Source: Aselliscus stoliczkanus (lineage: Eukaryota > Chordata > Mammalia > Chiroptera > Hipposideridae). From it: a DNA stretch of 64,000 nucleotides. Positions 35,870-46,899 of this stretch are shown here, piece by piece (position 1 is the first letter of the stretch; every line of letters starts with the position of its first letter). The translations under genes and the position numbers were made by a program. The notes beneath the pieces were generated by a model that made no database searches, had not been told where the DNA came from, and was given only the letters and a program-made list of their open reading frames with translations. The stretch is from positions 107,464,852-107,528,851 of the forward strand of contig CM066728.1 of the NCBI GenBank assembly GCA_033961575.1. Reading direction: 5' to 3'.

Positions 35870-36135
35870 CCCCCATTTCCTTGACTTCTCCCTGAATTCT
35901 CCTGCATTTGAATATAATTGTGGGACCATGTGCATAGAGAGCTGTTGCAGCCATTTTGTGACAATGAGGTGAAAAATTATTATCTTGGATACGGTGGAGG
36001 AGGATGGGCACAGCCTGGGTGTTTGGTGACATTGTTGAGTAACTAGAACATCTTGTTACATAAACAATAAATATCTTAAGAATTTAAGCCACCGTGAATT
36101 AGGCATTCTGTTATATGCTGCTGAAAGCATTCCTG
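35870..36135 (+). mobile_element. Probable MaLR-like LTR fragment, plus orientation
   Basis: ttgcagccattttgtgacaa, tttggtgacattgttgagta, taaacaataaatatcttaag and tttaagccaccgtgaattag resemble the 3' half of an old MLT1-like LTR, including its AATAAA. Confidence 0.5.
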
Positions 36136-36550
36136 ACATATGGGGGCAGGGTTGGGGATGGGGAGAGAAAGACATCATTTCAAGCTATAAGACTGAATCA
36201 TTCAATGCTAGATGAAATAAAATCGATGCAGGGTTTTTATTTCATGCAGTGTAGATGGTGGTGATATTAGATGAAATAAAAATGATGAACAGAAGAGCTG
36301 GTTCTGGTCCATATGGGTCTTGAGTTTAGCCTGCTCGTGGCCAATTTTATCCAAGTAAAAAAGACCAGCAGGCGACAATTAGTGGAGCAGTCCATGTTTA
36401 TCTAGTCTTTATATTCCCAGTGTCTAGTGTGATGCTTTGCACATGCAAAGCTTTTAATGTGTGCTGAGGGAGTGATAGATGAGTGATGGAAGGGAGCTGA
36501 GGGCCTACGCCAAGGCAGTAGTCACGAGACTAAGTAAAAAACCCACTCAC

Positions 36551-36777
36551 CTGCGTTTTGTCGCAAAACATCAGTGTAGATGGCATGTGACAGATCCTGG
36601 CGACGCTTGTAATCAGTGTATGTGAGTTCGATAGCATAAAAAAGAGACAGCACTGTCTGAAAACGCATTACTTTGTGAGGATATTCTTTTTTATTTTTTT
36701 TGCCTTTTCTCTGTTTTCCTTTACCTAGTAAGTTGTCTTTGAAGAAAATAGTATCTCCATTTTTGCAGAAGAAAACT
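36551..36777 (-). CDS. Candidate internal protein-coding exon, gene not recognised
   Basis: On the minus strand a 227-nt open block begins after a good 3' splice site (cttcattttcatctctcctacag, with a possible branch site ctcac upstream) and ends at a strong donor CAG|GTGAGT (36551|36550). The exon enters with 1 nt of a split codon, has 75 complete codons and leaves with 1 nt. Translation starts VFFCKNGDTIFFKDNLLG, passes through a Lys-rich stretch (KGKQRKGKKNKK) and ends in a helical-looking segment (ELTYTDYKRRQDLSHAIY). Six CpGs survive in its last 120 nt, in a CpG-poor region. No membrane segment or known domain is visible. I cannot name the gene; a decayed pseudogene or chance frame is possible. 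No partner exon was found in the window. Confidence 0.5.
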
Positions 36778-36780
36778 CTG

Positions 36781-38505
36781 TAGGAGAGATGAAAATGAAG
36801 TGAGCAACAGTGAATCCTCCGTGTGGCCCAGCATTTCTAGGATTTGTACTTGGGAACCGAAAGAAAGTGACAGTCTGTAGCCACGCAGTGCCTGCCTTCC
36901 ATATTACACGCTCACCCTCACTTCCGCTGAGCATCCTGGAAGCCTCAGAGTGCCTATTGGCCAGTTAATTTTATTTGGAAAATATTCTATGGGCCCTTCT
37001 TTTCTCCCCCTTGGACTTTGAGGTGTGTTTCTGTTTTCTGCGCTGCCTTTGATGACATATTCTAGTAGGAACTTGCACCATAAAGACAGAGTATTTATGA
37101 TGAAGTTGTTTCTGTTCCCTCACTTGCCTTGGACCCTAGAGGTAGAGTTACCAACAGAGACCCCACGAGTGAGCTCAGCCTGCAGTCATGATGAGAAGCA
37201 GCCCCAGACCCATTCACATGTGTTTGCACTGAAAAGCTTGGGGCAAACCGTGTGGACAAGCAAGTGCCATCAGGGTCTCCGTGGGTCTCCACAGCTCCTA
37301 GCGCAATAGTTATTGTGAGTCATTTTGCTTCACTTCCCTCCTCAAACAGCGCCATCGTTCCAGAATGTTAGTTTTTGTTCCAGAACAAAAGCTTTGGGAG
37401 GACTTGGGCCAAGAGTTCCACGGATCGCTATTAATGCATCACGTTGCCCTCTGAGTGGATCCTGCAGGTCACAGGCCCTGTGTCCTCTAGGCTGGCTTGG
37501 GCTGTGGGAACGCTTGTGAGAGTCCTGAATGATGGACGAGGGCCAGGCATAACCCACCATGGTTTCCTCCGGGGGCCTGGTGGCTCGACCTTAGATCTGG
37601 GCTGCATTTGGGACAGGTCTCTTCCCCTTTTCCTCCTGCCTCTTCACCCCTCTCCCCAACTCTCCCAGCAAACAGAGTCCTTCCCTAGCCTTGAGGAAAC
37701 CCTTGTCTTCTCAAGGTTTTGGGTATTTTGTCTCTGCCCATAATCCTCTTTTGGCTTAGGAGCAGCTGTTGCTGTTAGAAATAAGAAATGTATAGGTCTT
37801 TATATTTTCTGTCTTTCATGATTTACATCCCGCCTCTGAGGCCGTGATAAACAGAGTCACTCACACACATCTGCTTGTATGGAGAGACTTTGGGAAAGAG
37901 GGAAATTAAGTGAAGAAAAAAACCCACGTGCAAGAAAAGCATCGTTTAATATCTCGCAATATTACTGACTGTCAGGGCCTGCTTCCCGCAAGCCCAGTCA
38001 TGCCAAGGCCAAAGCCCTGTCCCCACCGGTAGGCAGAGTGTGGATGTGCCCTCAATGCTTGGTGCTTCGCATTGGGTAGCACAGGGTGAGTTCTGAGCAC
38101 CCAAATATCCTCTGAGCTCCATTTTTCTGTTTGCCTTCTCTCCGCTGCCTTCTCATGAACTCAAACTGGGTGGAGCATGGCCTGGTCCTCACCAGTGATT
38201 TGGGTTTTGCTCAGAATATAACAGAGCAGCTGGGACCATGACACTTGCTGTCTGTGACCCCAAGAGTTGCTTAGCACTTCCGTCTGTCCTCTGGATGGTT
38301 CCTCCTTGCAGATGTCTTGGCCCCTGACATCCTGTAGCCTGATCTGGACACTGGGGTTTGGGGTGCTGGCTTTGAGGTCAAGGCTAATTTTTCTGTCTGA
38401 GTATGAGCACAGCCCAGATTCCTCTCTCCCCCACTGGCCCAGGGGAACCTCAGCATACCTTAAAGAATGGGGTGAGGACACTTGAATTGTTCACAGGAAA
38501 AATGG
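36781..38505. other. Unique sequence, no gene recognised
   Basis: Flanking sequence of the candidate exon and beyond. Open frames overlap on both strands without domains. Confidence 0.45.
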
Positions 38506-38755
38506 CGCTAGACCAGGGGTCTGCAAACTTTTGAGACGGAAGAGCCAATCTTGTCCCTCACAACAATTTAAAAATTATTCAAGAGCCATAAAATAAATGA
38601 CATTACCATTATGTGAATGATATCCTTTAAAAACTTCATAAATGAAACTATGATAGTTTTATTTTCATTTTCAGTTTTACTTCAGAGCCACATGTACAGA
38701 CCCAAAGAGCTACATGTGGCTCGCAAGCCGCCATTTGCCGAGCCCTGCGCTAGAC
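38506..38755. mobile_element. Nonautonomous hAT-type transposon with exact 8-bp target duplication
   Basis: The element spans 38514-38747 (234 bp). It starts CAGGGGTCTGCAAACTTTT and the complement of its right end starts CAGGGCTCGGCAAATGG, giving imperfect terminal inverted repeats. The 8-bp direct repeat cgctagac lies immediately outside at 38506-38513 and 38748-38755. The interior is AT-rich and non-coding, so it must have been moved by a transposase from elsewhere. Confidence 0.93.
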
Positions 38756-39255
38756 TGTAGTAGCAGCCCAGAATTATTTGTTGGGGGTTTGAGAAAGGCT
38801 TAAAAGCAAACACCGTCTTCCAGGCCTAAGTTCTGATGGCGATCGAAACATTACATGTATTTCTAACAGAGCTGATTTTGGAGAACATGGCTGAGGTATG
38901 AAGGCCACAGGGACTTGCTAACGCCTTCCCTCAAACTCAGACTGGACCTTGGAAAAGCGCCCCCAAAGAAAACTAGGTCCCTGTAGAGGAAACTCGCTCA
39001 CCCAGGTCTGTGCATCTCACCAGGCCCAACAGGGGGACTGCCTGTTCAGCACTGAGAGCCCACTGTCCCAGAAAACCTTCAGTCACGGCCGGCTGGGGCC
39101 CCTGGTCTCCCTAGAACCTCCCCTCTCCCCTGTCGGGACTAGGTTGATCAAAGTGATGATTAGGATTTGGGGGCTTCTAGACACAATCAGTCAGAACCGA
39201 ATTTCATTCTTAGTTTACTTCTCTGAAGTAGGATGATATCTTTTCATTAAATAGC
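38756..39255. other. Unique sequence, no gene recognised
   Basis: Nothing recognised. The frame at 38949-39236 has no visible domain. Confidence 0.5.
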
Positions 39256-39259
39256 TATT

Positions 39260-39900
39260 AGGAAAGCAATATATGCATGCTCACAGGAAGTAGTTTAAAC
39301 AGCACAACAGAGTACAGTGTAAAGGTTAGAAGCCACCCTCCGTTCCCATCCCTCCATGCTTTAGATCTTCTAGCCATGAGAATCCACCCTCAATAGTTTC
39401 CATGGTTAGTCGATTAGTATTTGACACTTATAGAAGCCTCTTTATACACAGGTATGTATGTGCTACAAATAATTTTCCAAATTTTTATTTTTTGCAGTAA
39501 CTTTATTTTGAAGTTACATCCCTAAGAGCACATATAAATTTATCTGAACTTTAAAAAATGACTGTATAGTTTTCTTCCACCAAAGAATGACATCCAGTTG
39601 GCCACTAGTGGGTATTTAGCTTAGGCTTAGTTCTCTGCCGTTACGATCTGCAGTGAATAAGCACATTTGTGCACGTACAGCTGTTGGGTAAATTGCCAGA
39701 AGTGAGACACCACAGGGTGTGTCCATTTTACATTCTGACAGTTCCAAAGTGAGCACCTGTCTACCTTCCTATGAACAATGCATGAGAACGACTGTTTTCA
39801 AGCTCTCTTATTATCTGTGGGCATTATAACACTTCTTAATCTTTGGCGATCTGATAGTGAAGAATGAAAAACTATCATTTTATTTGCATTATTTTAGTTA
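39260..39900 (-). mobile_element. Old LINE-1 3' fragment, minus orientation
   Basis: Plus-strand blocks in the order of a complemented old LINE-1 3' region: agaagccaccctccgttccc, tttatacacaggtatgtat, gactgtatagttttcttcca, gtgggtatttagcttaggct, gtgaataagcacatttgtgc, gggtaaattgccagaagtga and agttccaaagtgagcacct. Confidence 0.7.
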
Positions 39901-41530
39901 TAAAGTTAGGTTGGACCTCAGTTTTATATTCACTGGCCACTGGTCCAATTCTCTGTGTGTGTGTGGACTAATTTTTCATTGCCCCCTTCCATTTCTTCCC
40001 TTCTTTTTGAAATCTCCATGCTTCTGTTTCTTAAAAAAAATCTGTAGTTTGTGGATGATTTGATTTTATTTCTTCGTCATGAATTGGCTTTTGTTGTTCT
40101 TTGAGGATGCCATTCACATTTAAATACTTAAATCTCACTGCAGCTCACGTACAGCCAGCCCACAACTCCTGGGATCCATTTTCCATTACCAAATGAGATT
40201 TGCAATATCAAATTTTTCCCTCAGTGGAGCTATTGCTATAGGAGGTAGATAGAGAACACGGTCAATAAGAAAAGATACTCTGGGGACAGGTAAGATTTTA
40301 GGGAAGAAATGGCAATGTAGAAAATTGGGATGGACATAACATAAAACGAAAACCTAAGGCACTTTTAAACTCATGTTGCTCAACCCTTATGATCTGAATT
40401 CAGATTTCCTCCTAACTTTTTCTAGTTATAGGGAAATCTCTTCATTCATTTTTGTCCCTTAATTTCTTCACCTGTCCATCAGAGTGTCAGTTAACATTTT
40501 CTATTAATCTAAATAGAACATAAGACAGTCAAGGCTTCTAGGCTAAGGGTTCAGGGTGAATGAATGTTCTGTGTGATTTTACTACAAATTGACTTTATAA
40601 CTTTGACCACTTTGGAATCAGCTTCCATTACCGTAAAATTGAATCTCGCAGCCCTAAACTCTTGTTCTTATGAGGTATTAGTTGTTCCCAGAGCATGGGT
40701 TTCATCTGGTGAGTAAGACACTTAACCTCCTTCTCACGGTCAGCTCTGCCCCTCAAAACTGACCTCGGGCAGTTGTGGGCACAGAAGCGAGGTCAGCAAG
40801 GCTTTGAGCCTTCCTCTGGAGAGTGACAGAATGCACGTTTTCCCAAAGACCTCGTTCTTTCATATTCTGAGGATGGTCATGTGGTTTCCTGGTGGCAACT
40901 GAAGCTCTATCAATGGATGGCCATTCTAACTTACCCACGGTTGGTCTACCTCGTTCCTTGTAGTCACTCCTGCTGAACGCAGTGACCTTTTGTGTATATG
41001 TGGTTGGGTCCCTTCTGCCTGGATGTTTTCCTTCTTGTGTCCGCGTGGCCTTTATTGCTTCTCCCAGATGGGTGCTCTCATAGCTGCTCCCAAAGTGAGG
41101 GCTTCCTAAAGTAACTGTCTTTCTATCAGATGCCCAATTTGACCAGTCTGATGAGCTCGTTTCCTAAAGCACTAGTCCTTGTTTGTAGACTTACAGTCCC
41201 TGTCCCTCCCTCACAGGATCACAGGCAAAAGTGCTCCTGCCACAGATGAACCATCTGCTAGTGGAATCCTGGTGCCTTATCCTCCCCCGACTTTGAAGGT
41301 CTTCTCTACCCAATAAGAACTGTCCTCTAGCTGTTGGTAAAGGAAGTGCCCTCCTTTTTGATACTATGAGCATAGACTGGAGAGTCCCACATCTCTGTTT
41401 ACATCTTCTTGCAGGAGGCCAATTAAGTCATAGTTCTTCTGAACGGCAATTTAGGCTGGACCCAGTTGGGTGAGTTTCTGTGGACTGGTAAGTTTCTACT
41501 AATTGATGAGTTTCTTATTAATTACAAAGA
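39901..41530. other. Unique sequence, no gene recognised
   Basis: Nothing recognised. Confidence 0.45.
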
Positions 41531-41533
41531 TCT

Positions 41534-41765
41534 ACAACCTGGCTTGTCACTGTTGGCACTATTGACATTGGGACCAGATGAGCCTGTATTGGAGGGGCTG
41601 TCCTGTGCACTGTAGGATGTTTAGCAGCATCTCTGGTCTCTACCTGTTAGATGCTAATAGCAAACACCCTACTCAGTGTGACAACTAAAACTGTCTCCAG
41701 ACACTGCAATTGTCCCTTGGGGTGGGCGTGTGGGAATTGTCCTGGTTGAGAAGTGCTGATCTACA
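41534..41765 (-). mobile_element. MER5A-type hAT element
   Basis: The plus strand reads the complement of MER5A: ctattgacattgggaccaga, ggctgtcctgtgcactgtag, gatgtttagcagcatctctg, acaactaaaactgtctccag, tgtcccttggggtgggc and ggttgagaagtgctgat. Confidence 0.88.
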
Positions 41766-42046
41766 CAATAACTGGAAGAGTGAGATCTAAATAAATGTAT
41801 ATTTGATGAATGAATGCAGGTATTATCCCCATAGATGTAAAAGTTTTAGAAGTATTTGATATTTATTGGACAGACTTTTGATAGGTTCTTACCAGGAAGA
41901 GTATTTCAAGGTTTAAAGGAAAGAGAGAAAGGAAATAGCCTTACAGTCATCTGACTTGGAGAAATGAGGGAACCTAAAACATATAGCTTATAACAGTAGA
42001 TTCAGTGCTCAACCTTACTTCTAAATTTTTCTTGTAATGGGATATC
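41766..42046. other. Unique spacer
   Basis: Nothing recognised. Confidence 0.5.
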
Positions 42047-42131
42047 TATTGGGTTGTCGGAAAAGTCATGACGCATTTTTGCAACGAAAAAGATAGAAAA
42101 AGTACATCATGAGGTTTCTGACAACCCAATA
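42047..42131. mobile_element. 81-bp mariner-type miniature element
   Basis: TA (42047-42048), then TTGGGTTGTCGGAAAAGTCA, and at the right the complement of TTGGGTTGTCAGAAACCTCA ending at 42129, then TA (42130-42131). Size, TA duplication and near-palindromic form match mariner-derived miniature elements such as MADE1 in primates. Inverted repeats are about 28 bp with a few mismatches. Confidence 0.92.
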
Positions 42132-43045
42132 AATTTTACTTTGTTGTCTACATAAAGTGAGCCTTTGGCCAATTTTGCATGCTCTGCAATAAGATTCATC
42201 TGGCTTGGGCAGAGACTTTAATTATATTAAGAAATAGCCCATTCTAGAAAATACTCTCTTTAATTTTTGAGAAATGATTTATTATGAATGGTAGCAATAT
42301 GATTGCAAGTAAGAAGAGGAAATATAACTTTGATATGTAAATTTGATTTGGGAAATGTTTAATCTTTCAAAACATATAGAACATGTGAAAACCTGTTGTA
42401 ATAAGAATTGGGAAAAAAATTTCCAATATATGAAGAAACAACTTTAAAAAAAAGTATTTGGAGTTAATACTCATGTAGATATGCTTTAAAATTAGTATTT
42501 GTCAAATCCTCATTGATTCTAATTTCTAGCATTGAGATTTCCTTTAGTTCATGTCTGTCTGTTGATCACTAGTTTCTTGCTTCTCAGAGACGCAAGCATT
42601 TTTTGTCCTTTGTCATTGCCCCAGGTCATACTCATATGCGATGTTAATAAGATAATTGAGAAACTTTTGAAACACCCAGTGTCATCTCATCACATTTCAT
42701 GTTGCATGTCAGAAAAGTAGTTTGCTCCATGCTATAACTCAAAGGCACTCAACCTAGTCCCAGAAAAGCTGTTATTCATCTTGTTACCTGACATAAAGAG
42801 AAGGAATTCCAGTGAAAGAAGGGTTCATGGAAGAAATAGATGAATATCATACAAGACTCCCTATTTGTCTACCATATTGCCAATGAAACAATCATGGCTT
42901 TCAGCGAGATTTGCTTGCCACCCAAGCACATGGGGAAATAATTTGTTTTTCCCATTTCTACTCTTGAGAGACTGATTGTCCAGCGATGTTCACCTAGGTC
43001 AGACTGAACAGCCCCATCATTCCCATTGTAATGCTGATGCTTCCT
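42132..43045. other. Unique sequence, no gene recognised
   Basis: AT-rich; nothing recognised. Confidence 0.5.
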
Positions 43046-43049
43046 CTAT

Positions 43050-43440
43050 GCTATGAACTGAACAAGCATCTCCACAAATTCATGTGTTGAAGTCCTAACC
43101 TCAGTGCCTCAGAATGTCAGTGTATTGGGGAATAGGGTCTTTAAAGAGATAATTAAGTTAAAATGAGCTCATGATGGGCCCTAATCCAAAATGACTGGCA
43201 TCCTTAAAAGAGGAAAAAAATTAAGATAACAACATGCATAGAAGGAAGACCATGCAAAGACACAGGGAAAAAGACAGCTGTCTACAAGCCCAGGAAAGAG
43301 GCCTCAGAATAAACCAACAACTGAGCTGACACCTTGATCTTGGACTTGTAGCCTCCGGAACTGTGAGAATATAAATTTCTGTTGTTGAAGCCACCCGGTC
43401 TGTAGTACTTTGTTGTAGCAGCCCGAGACAACTCATACCT
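43050..43440 (+). mobile_element. MLT1-type MaLR LTR, plus orientation
   Basis: Clear order of landmarks: aaattcatgtgttgaagtcc, atagggtctttaaagagata, gatgggccctaatccaaaat, gacaccttgatcttggactt, gtagcctccggaactgtgag, taaatttctgttgttgaagc and ccacccggtctgtagtactt. Solo LTR, no genes. Confidence 0.92.
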
Positions 43441-44885
43441 CATATTCCAAGTCTCTAGTGTAATTGTGTGATACGGGTTTGAGTTTGTTAGAGTGACCCT
43501 CCCAATCTATCTTTCCTGATGCTTTCTGGCTAAGTACACAAATTCAGAAGGAGGACAGAAATAACACAGGGCATCTCCGTGGAGGCTTGTATATATCCCC
43601 TCATACCCACTGGCCTGTAACTGGGGTCTGCATTGCCTAAGAGCACAATTTTCATTACTTGTTAAATTGGACCTATAATGGAACTAGAGCAGACACATAG
43701 TTTCTGGTCCAGAAACCTCATTACTTCAAAATTGTGACTTGATGAATGATTCAATTTCAATGTTAGAAAACATGCACTGGATCTTGAATCGGGGTCGTTT
43801 TTAAAATCAACTCATTTAGAATCTTGATGAGAAGACAGTAATGAGAAAAATGAGAGGGGGGAGAAAAACAAAACCCTCATGTGAGCAGAATTTTATGTCT
43901 TAGTTTTGTTTGTTAAAGGCAGAATGAAATTCCGTTTTTCACACATTGGAATTAGGTTAAATACCAGAATTCCTTGGGGACTGAAAAGACACTAGAATAG
44001 GTTATAAGAGAAATGATGGGCTATCTTTCTCTGAAGAACTTTGAAGGCTCAGTTCTTTTCTGTCAAGGATATAGCATAGTTGTGGTTCTTCCTTGGGCGG
44101 GTGATAGACCAGAGAGCCTGCTAGCTTGGTGTTGATATACAAAGGAAATGAATTAGTGCTTTGATGATGCCACAGGCCTTTAGCTAATGGTGTCTTCATA
44201 GAGGGCAATGTGGTCAAGAACCAGAAACAGCGTGTCACAATGGAAAGGATCTAGGCTTGTAGAGAGAACAAAGGCAAGTGGCTGGTGAGCCATTGGCTTG
44301 CGACACATCAGGTTCCCACCACAATTGCCCACAAGTATGGCCACAGCGCCTAGCACTTGTTTATTCATTGTGAGTAATTAAGGTCCACAGGGGAAGTCTG
44401 TTTAGAGATGGAGGTTTAGAGTCCAGGGGAAAAACAAAATCACAGAATCCCTGAAAGCACGTGTCTTTTGGTGATGGCATCCGACTTTGGCTTTTGATGT
44501 GAATCTCTGTTTGTGGTAGCAGCTCAAGGGCATGAGGCACAAGTATGAAATAGGGTCACATCGGGTCAGCTCATATAAATCTACCCCAGAGGAGTACATG
44601 TCCTTAGAAGTCACAGCGCAGGCTCATCTACGTGTTAACGGGACATGAAAGCATAGAAAGGACCCGATGCAGTCATGGGTGTTCAGCTACATGGCTTTGA
44701 TTTTGGACCCTAGAGCTAATTGCACCTCTGATTGGACTTTCATGGTAGACCATTCAGTATGTTTACACGAACTAGATGCTTCTAATCATTGTGTTTATTC
44801 CATAGTTTGCGGGTAACTGTGTGAACAAATTTATTTTCACGTGTCTTGGTCTATGCTGTTTGACTTTACTGTTTACCTATATTAC
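43441..44885. other. Unique sequence, no certain gene
   Basis: Minus-strand frames at 44002-44238, 44180-44368 and 44402-44614 follow one another in different frames. No family is recognised. Confidence 0.4.
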
Positions 44886-44887
44886 GG

Positions 44888-45690
44888 TTTTTAAAACAGC
44901 TTTGTTGAATTATAAATGACATACAAAAACTACACATTTTAACATATACAATTTGATGAGTTTGGACATATGCACACCCCCATGAAACTATCACCACAAT
45001 CAAAGTCATGCACATATCCATCACCTCCCGAAGTTTCTTTTTTTTTTTTGAGGGCAGTGTCGCTGGCCCTCACATGTGGGACCCCTGGCATCCCAAGCCA
45101 GTGCTTAACCACCGCGCCACTCTGCCGGCCCCCTCCCAAAGTTTCTTGGTGCCCTTCCTTTTTTTATGGTGGTAAGAACACTTAATGTGAGATCTACCCT
45201 CTTAACAAATTTTTTTAGTGCACAACGCAGCATTGCTGTCTGTAACCACTAGTTTGTACAGAAGATCTCTAGAACTTGTGTTAACTGAAAGTTTGTACTC
45301 ATGAAAAACTCCTCATTTCCTCCTCTCTTCAGCCATTGACAACCACCATTCTACCCTCGGCTTCTGTGAATTTGATTATTTTCAGTATCTCATATAAGTG
45401 GAATCATGCAGTATTTGTCCTTCTGTGTCTGGGTATTTCACCTAGCATAATGTCTTCCAGGTTCGTTCATGTTGTTGCATACGGAAGGATTTCCTTTCCT
45501 TTTAATGCTGAGTAATATGCATTCAGCATTATAGTATGTATAATTTCTTTGTCTGTTTTCTCTATCCATTCATTCTATCATGCATGGGCACTTTGGTTGT
45601 TTCCATGTCTTTGCTATTAAGAATAATACTACAAGGAACATGGGGGTACAGATATCTCTCCCAAATCCTGATTTCAATTTATTCTTTTGT
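44888..45690 (-). mobile_element. Old LINE-1 3' fragment, minus orientation, split by a SINE
   Basis: Complement of an old LINE-1 3' region: aacagctttgttgaattata, tgagtttggacatatgcaca, accactagtttgtacag, catataagtggaatcatgca, cctagcataatgtcttccag and aagaataatactacaaggaa. A SINE is inserted at 45037-45132. Confidence 0.88.
45024..45145 (-). mobile_element. tRNA-derived SINE with deleted B-box, nested in LINE-1
   Basis: Body 45050-45132, tail complement 45037-45049. Flanks are ctcccgaagtttc (45024-45036) and ctcccaaagtttc (45133-45145), a 13-bp target duplication with one change. Relative to the other copies it lacks about 12 bp, running from gggacc directly to cctggc. This removes most of the B-box, so this copy could not be a source of new RNA polymerase III transcripts. 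Confidence 0.9.
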
Positions 45691-46245
45691 TTGTACCATC
45701 TAACATTCCCCTTGAAATTTCCCAGCTTGGTGTTGTGACACTGAGGTAAGGCAGGACCAGTTTTCAGCTTAGTTCTTAAGTATGTAAGTCTCCTTTAGTG
45801 TAAATCACTTTTCTTGTAAAAACAGTAATAGGATGTCACTCTATTTTCACTATAAGTACTAAAATAGTGGGGAATGGGACAAATTTGGAACATAAGCACA
45901 GAGAAAGAACATAAACAAAATCATTTTTTCTTTGAAAACTTTAAAAAAATACATGTTTTCATGAAGTCTGTGATATCTGGCCATATTTGTGTGCAGTTTA
46001 GTCACTTGCCACTGGCATTCATAAGAATTTCACTAACTACAGAAGGTTTTCTCTGTCTTTGTAGGGTGTAGTTACTAAGAGTTTGTTGTTAATAGAAAAT
46101 TTGCTGAATTCTCAGGTTTGTTTATGTATCTTGTAGATATCTGCCTCCTTTTATGTTTCCTGAGCAGCACAATTTTTAAATTTGAAAGTCAATGGAAAAA
46201 TTTGTCTCAAGTTTATGAAAAACACAAAATATTACAACTTTACAG
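45691..46245. other. Unique sequence, no gene recognised
   Basis: Nothing recognised. Confidence 0.5.
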
Positions 46246-46702
46246 AAAGGTGCTTTTTTTTTTAAGATTTTATTGGGGAATTGGGGGAGGGGAACAGACA
46301 AATTGCTATACTTTTGTTCTTCCGTCTAGTTGTGGAAGACATCGTTTCACTGGTCCATGTTAATATCATTGCATTCTTTGCGGGTGAGGTAGCTCATTCG
46401 CCGGCCACTGGACGTCTGCTCATGGCGACTCTGGTCAGTTCACACCGGCTGCTGGCCACTCACGCTGGCTGCGGGCCACTCACTGTAGCTATGGCAGCCC
46501 ACTGCAGCAGGGGCTGCAGCCTACGCCGTCACTGGTGACTCATGGTAGCCCAGCTCCAGATCAAGCTGTTGTTCACAATCTTAGCTGTAGAGGGCAGTGT
46601 CACTGGCCCTCATATGGGATCTGAACCGGGGTCCTGCTGCTCAGAGCTGGTGTCCCAAGCAAGCTCTTAACTAACGTGCCACTCGGGTGGCCCAAAAGGT
46701 GC
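46246..46702 (-). mobile_element. Long-form tRNA-derived SINE (about 440 bp)
   Basis: Read from 46693 on the minus strand, the tRNA-like head (46590-46693) matches the short SINEs (GGTTCAGATCCC B-box, CAGTGACACTGCCCTC end). It continues into a body of about 330 bp with CAACAGCTTGATCTGGAGC and short internal repeats, and ends with AATAAAATCTT and A10. The direct repeat aaaggtgc lies at 46246-46253 and 46695-46702. The frames at 46118-46363 and 46281-46538 are artefacts of it. Confidence 0.88.
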
Positions 46703-46895
46703 GTTTTTGTACAACCATTGAAAAAGATTAGCTTTGGGATTCCAATTTTGACATATGGTGACAACATTTGAGGGTGGCAAACATCTTACGATATTGCTGT
46801 AGCAATCAAATATAAATAATTCATTTGAAAATGATTAACATAGAATACCTAAGCTATTTGTACAGCTTATTTTTTCAGGAGGTTTTGAATCAGAG
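46703..46895. other. Unique spacer
   Basis: Nothing recognised. Confidence 0.5.
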
Positions 46896-46899
46896 TTTT

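Noticed and set aside
44002..44614. Series of minus-strand frames as a possible retroviral or transposon gene
   Set aside because: No diagnostic motifs found; frames change without a coherent domain order.
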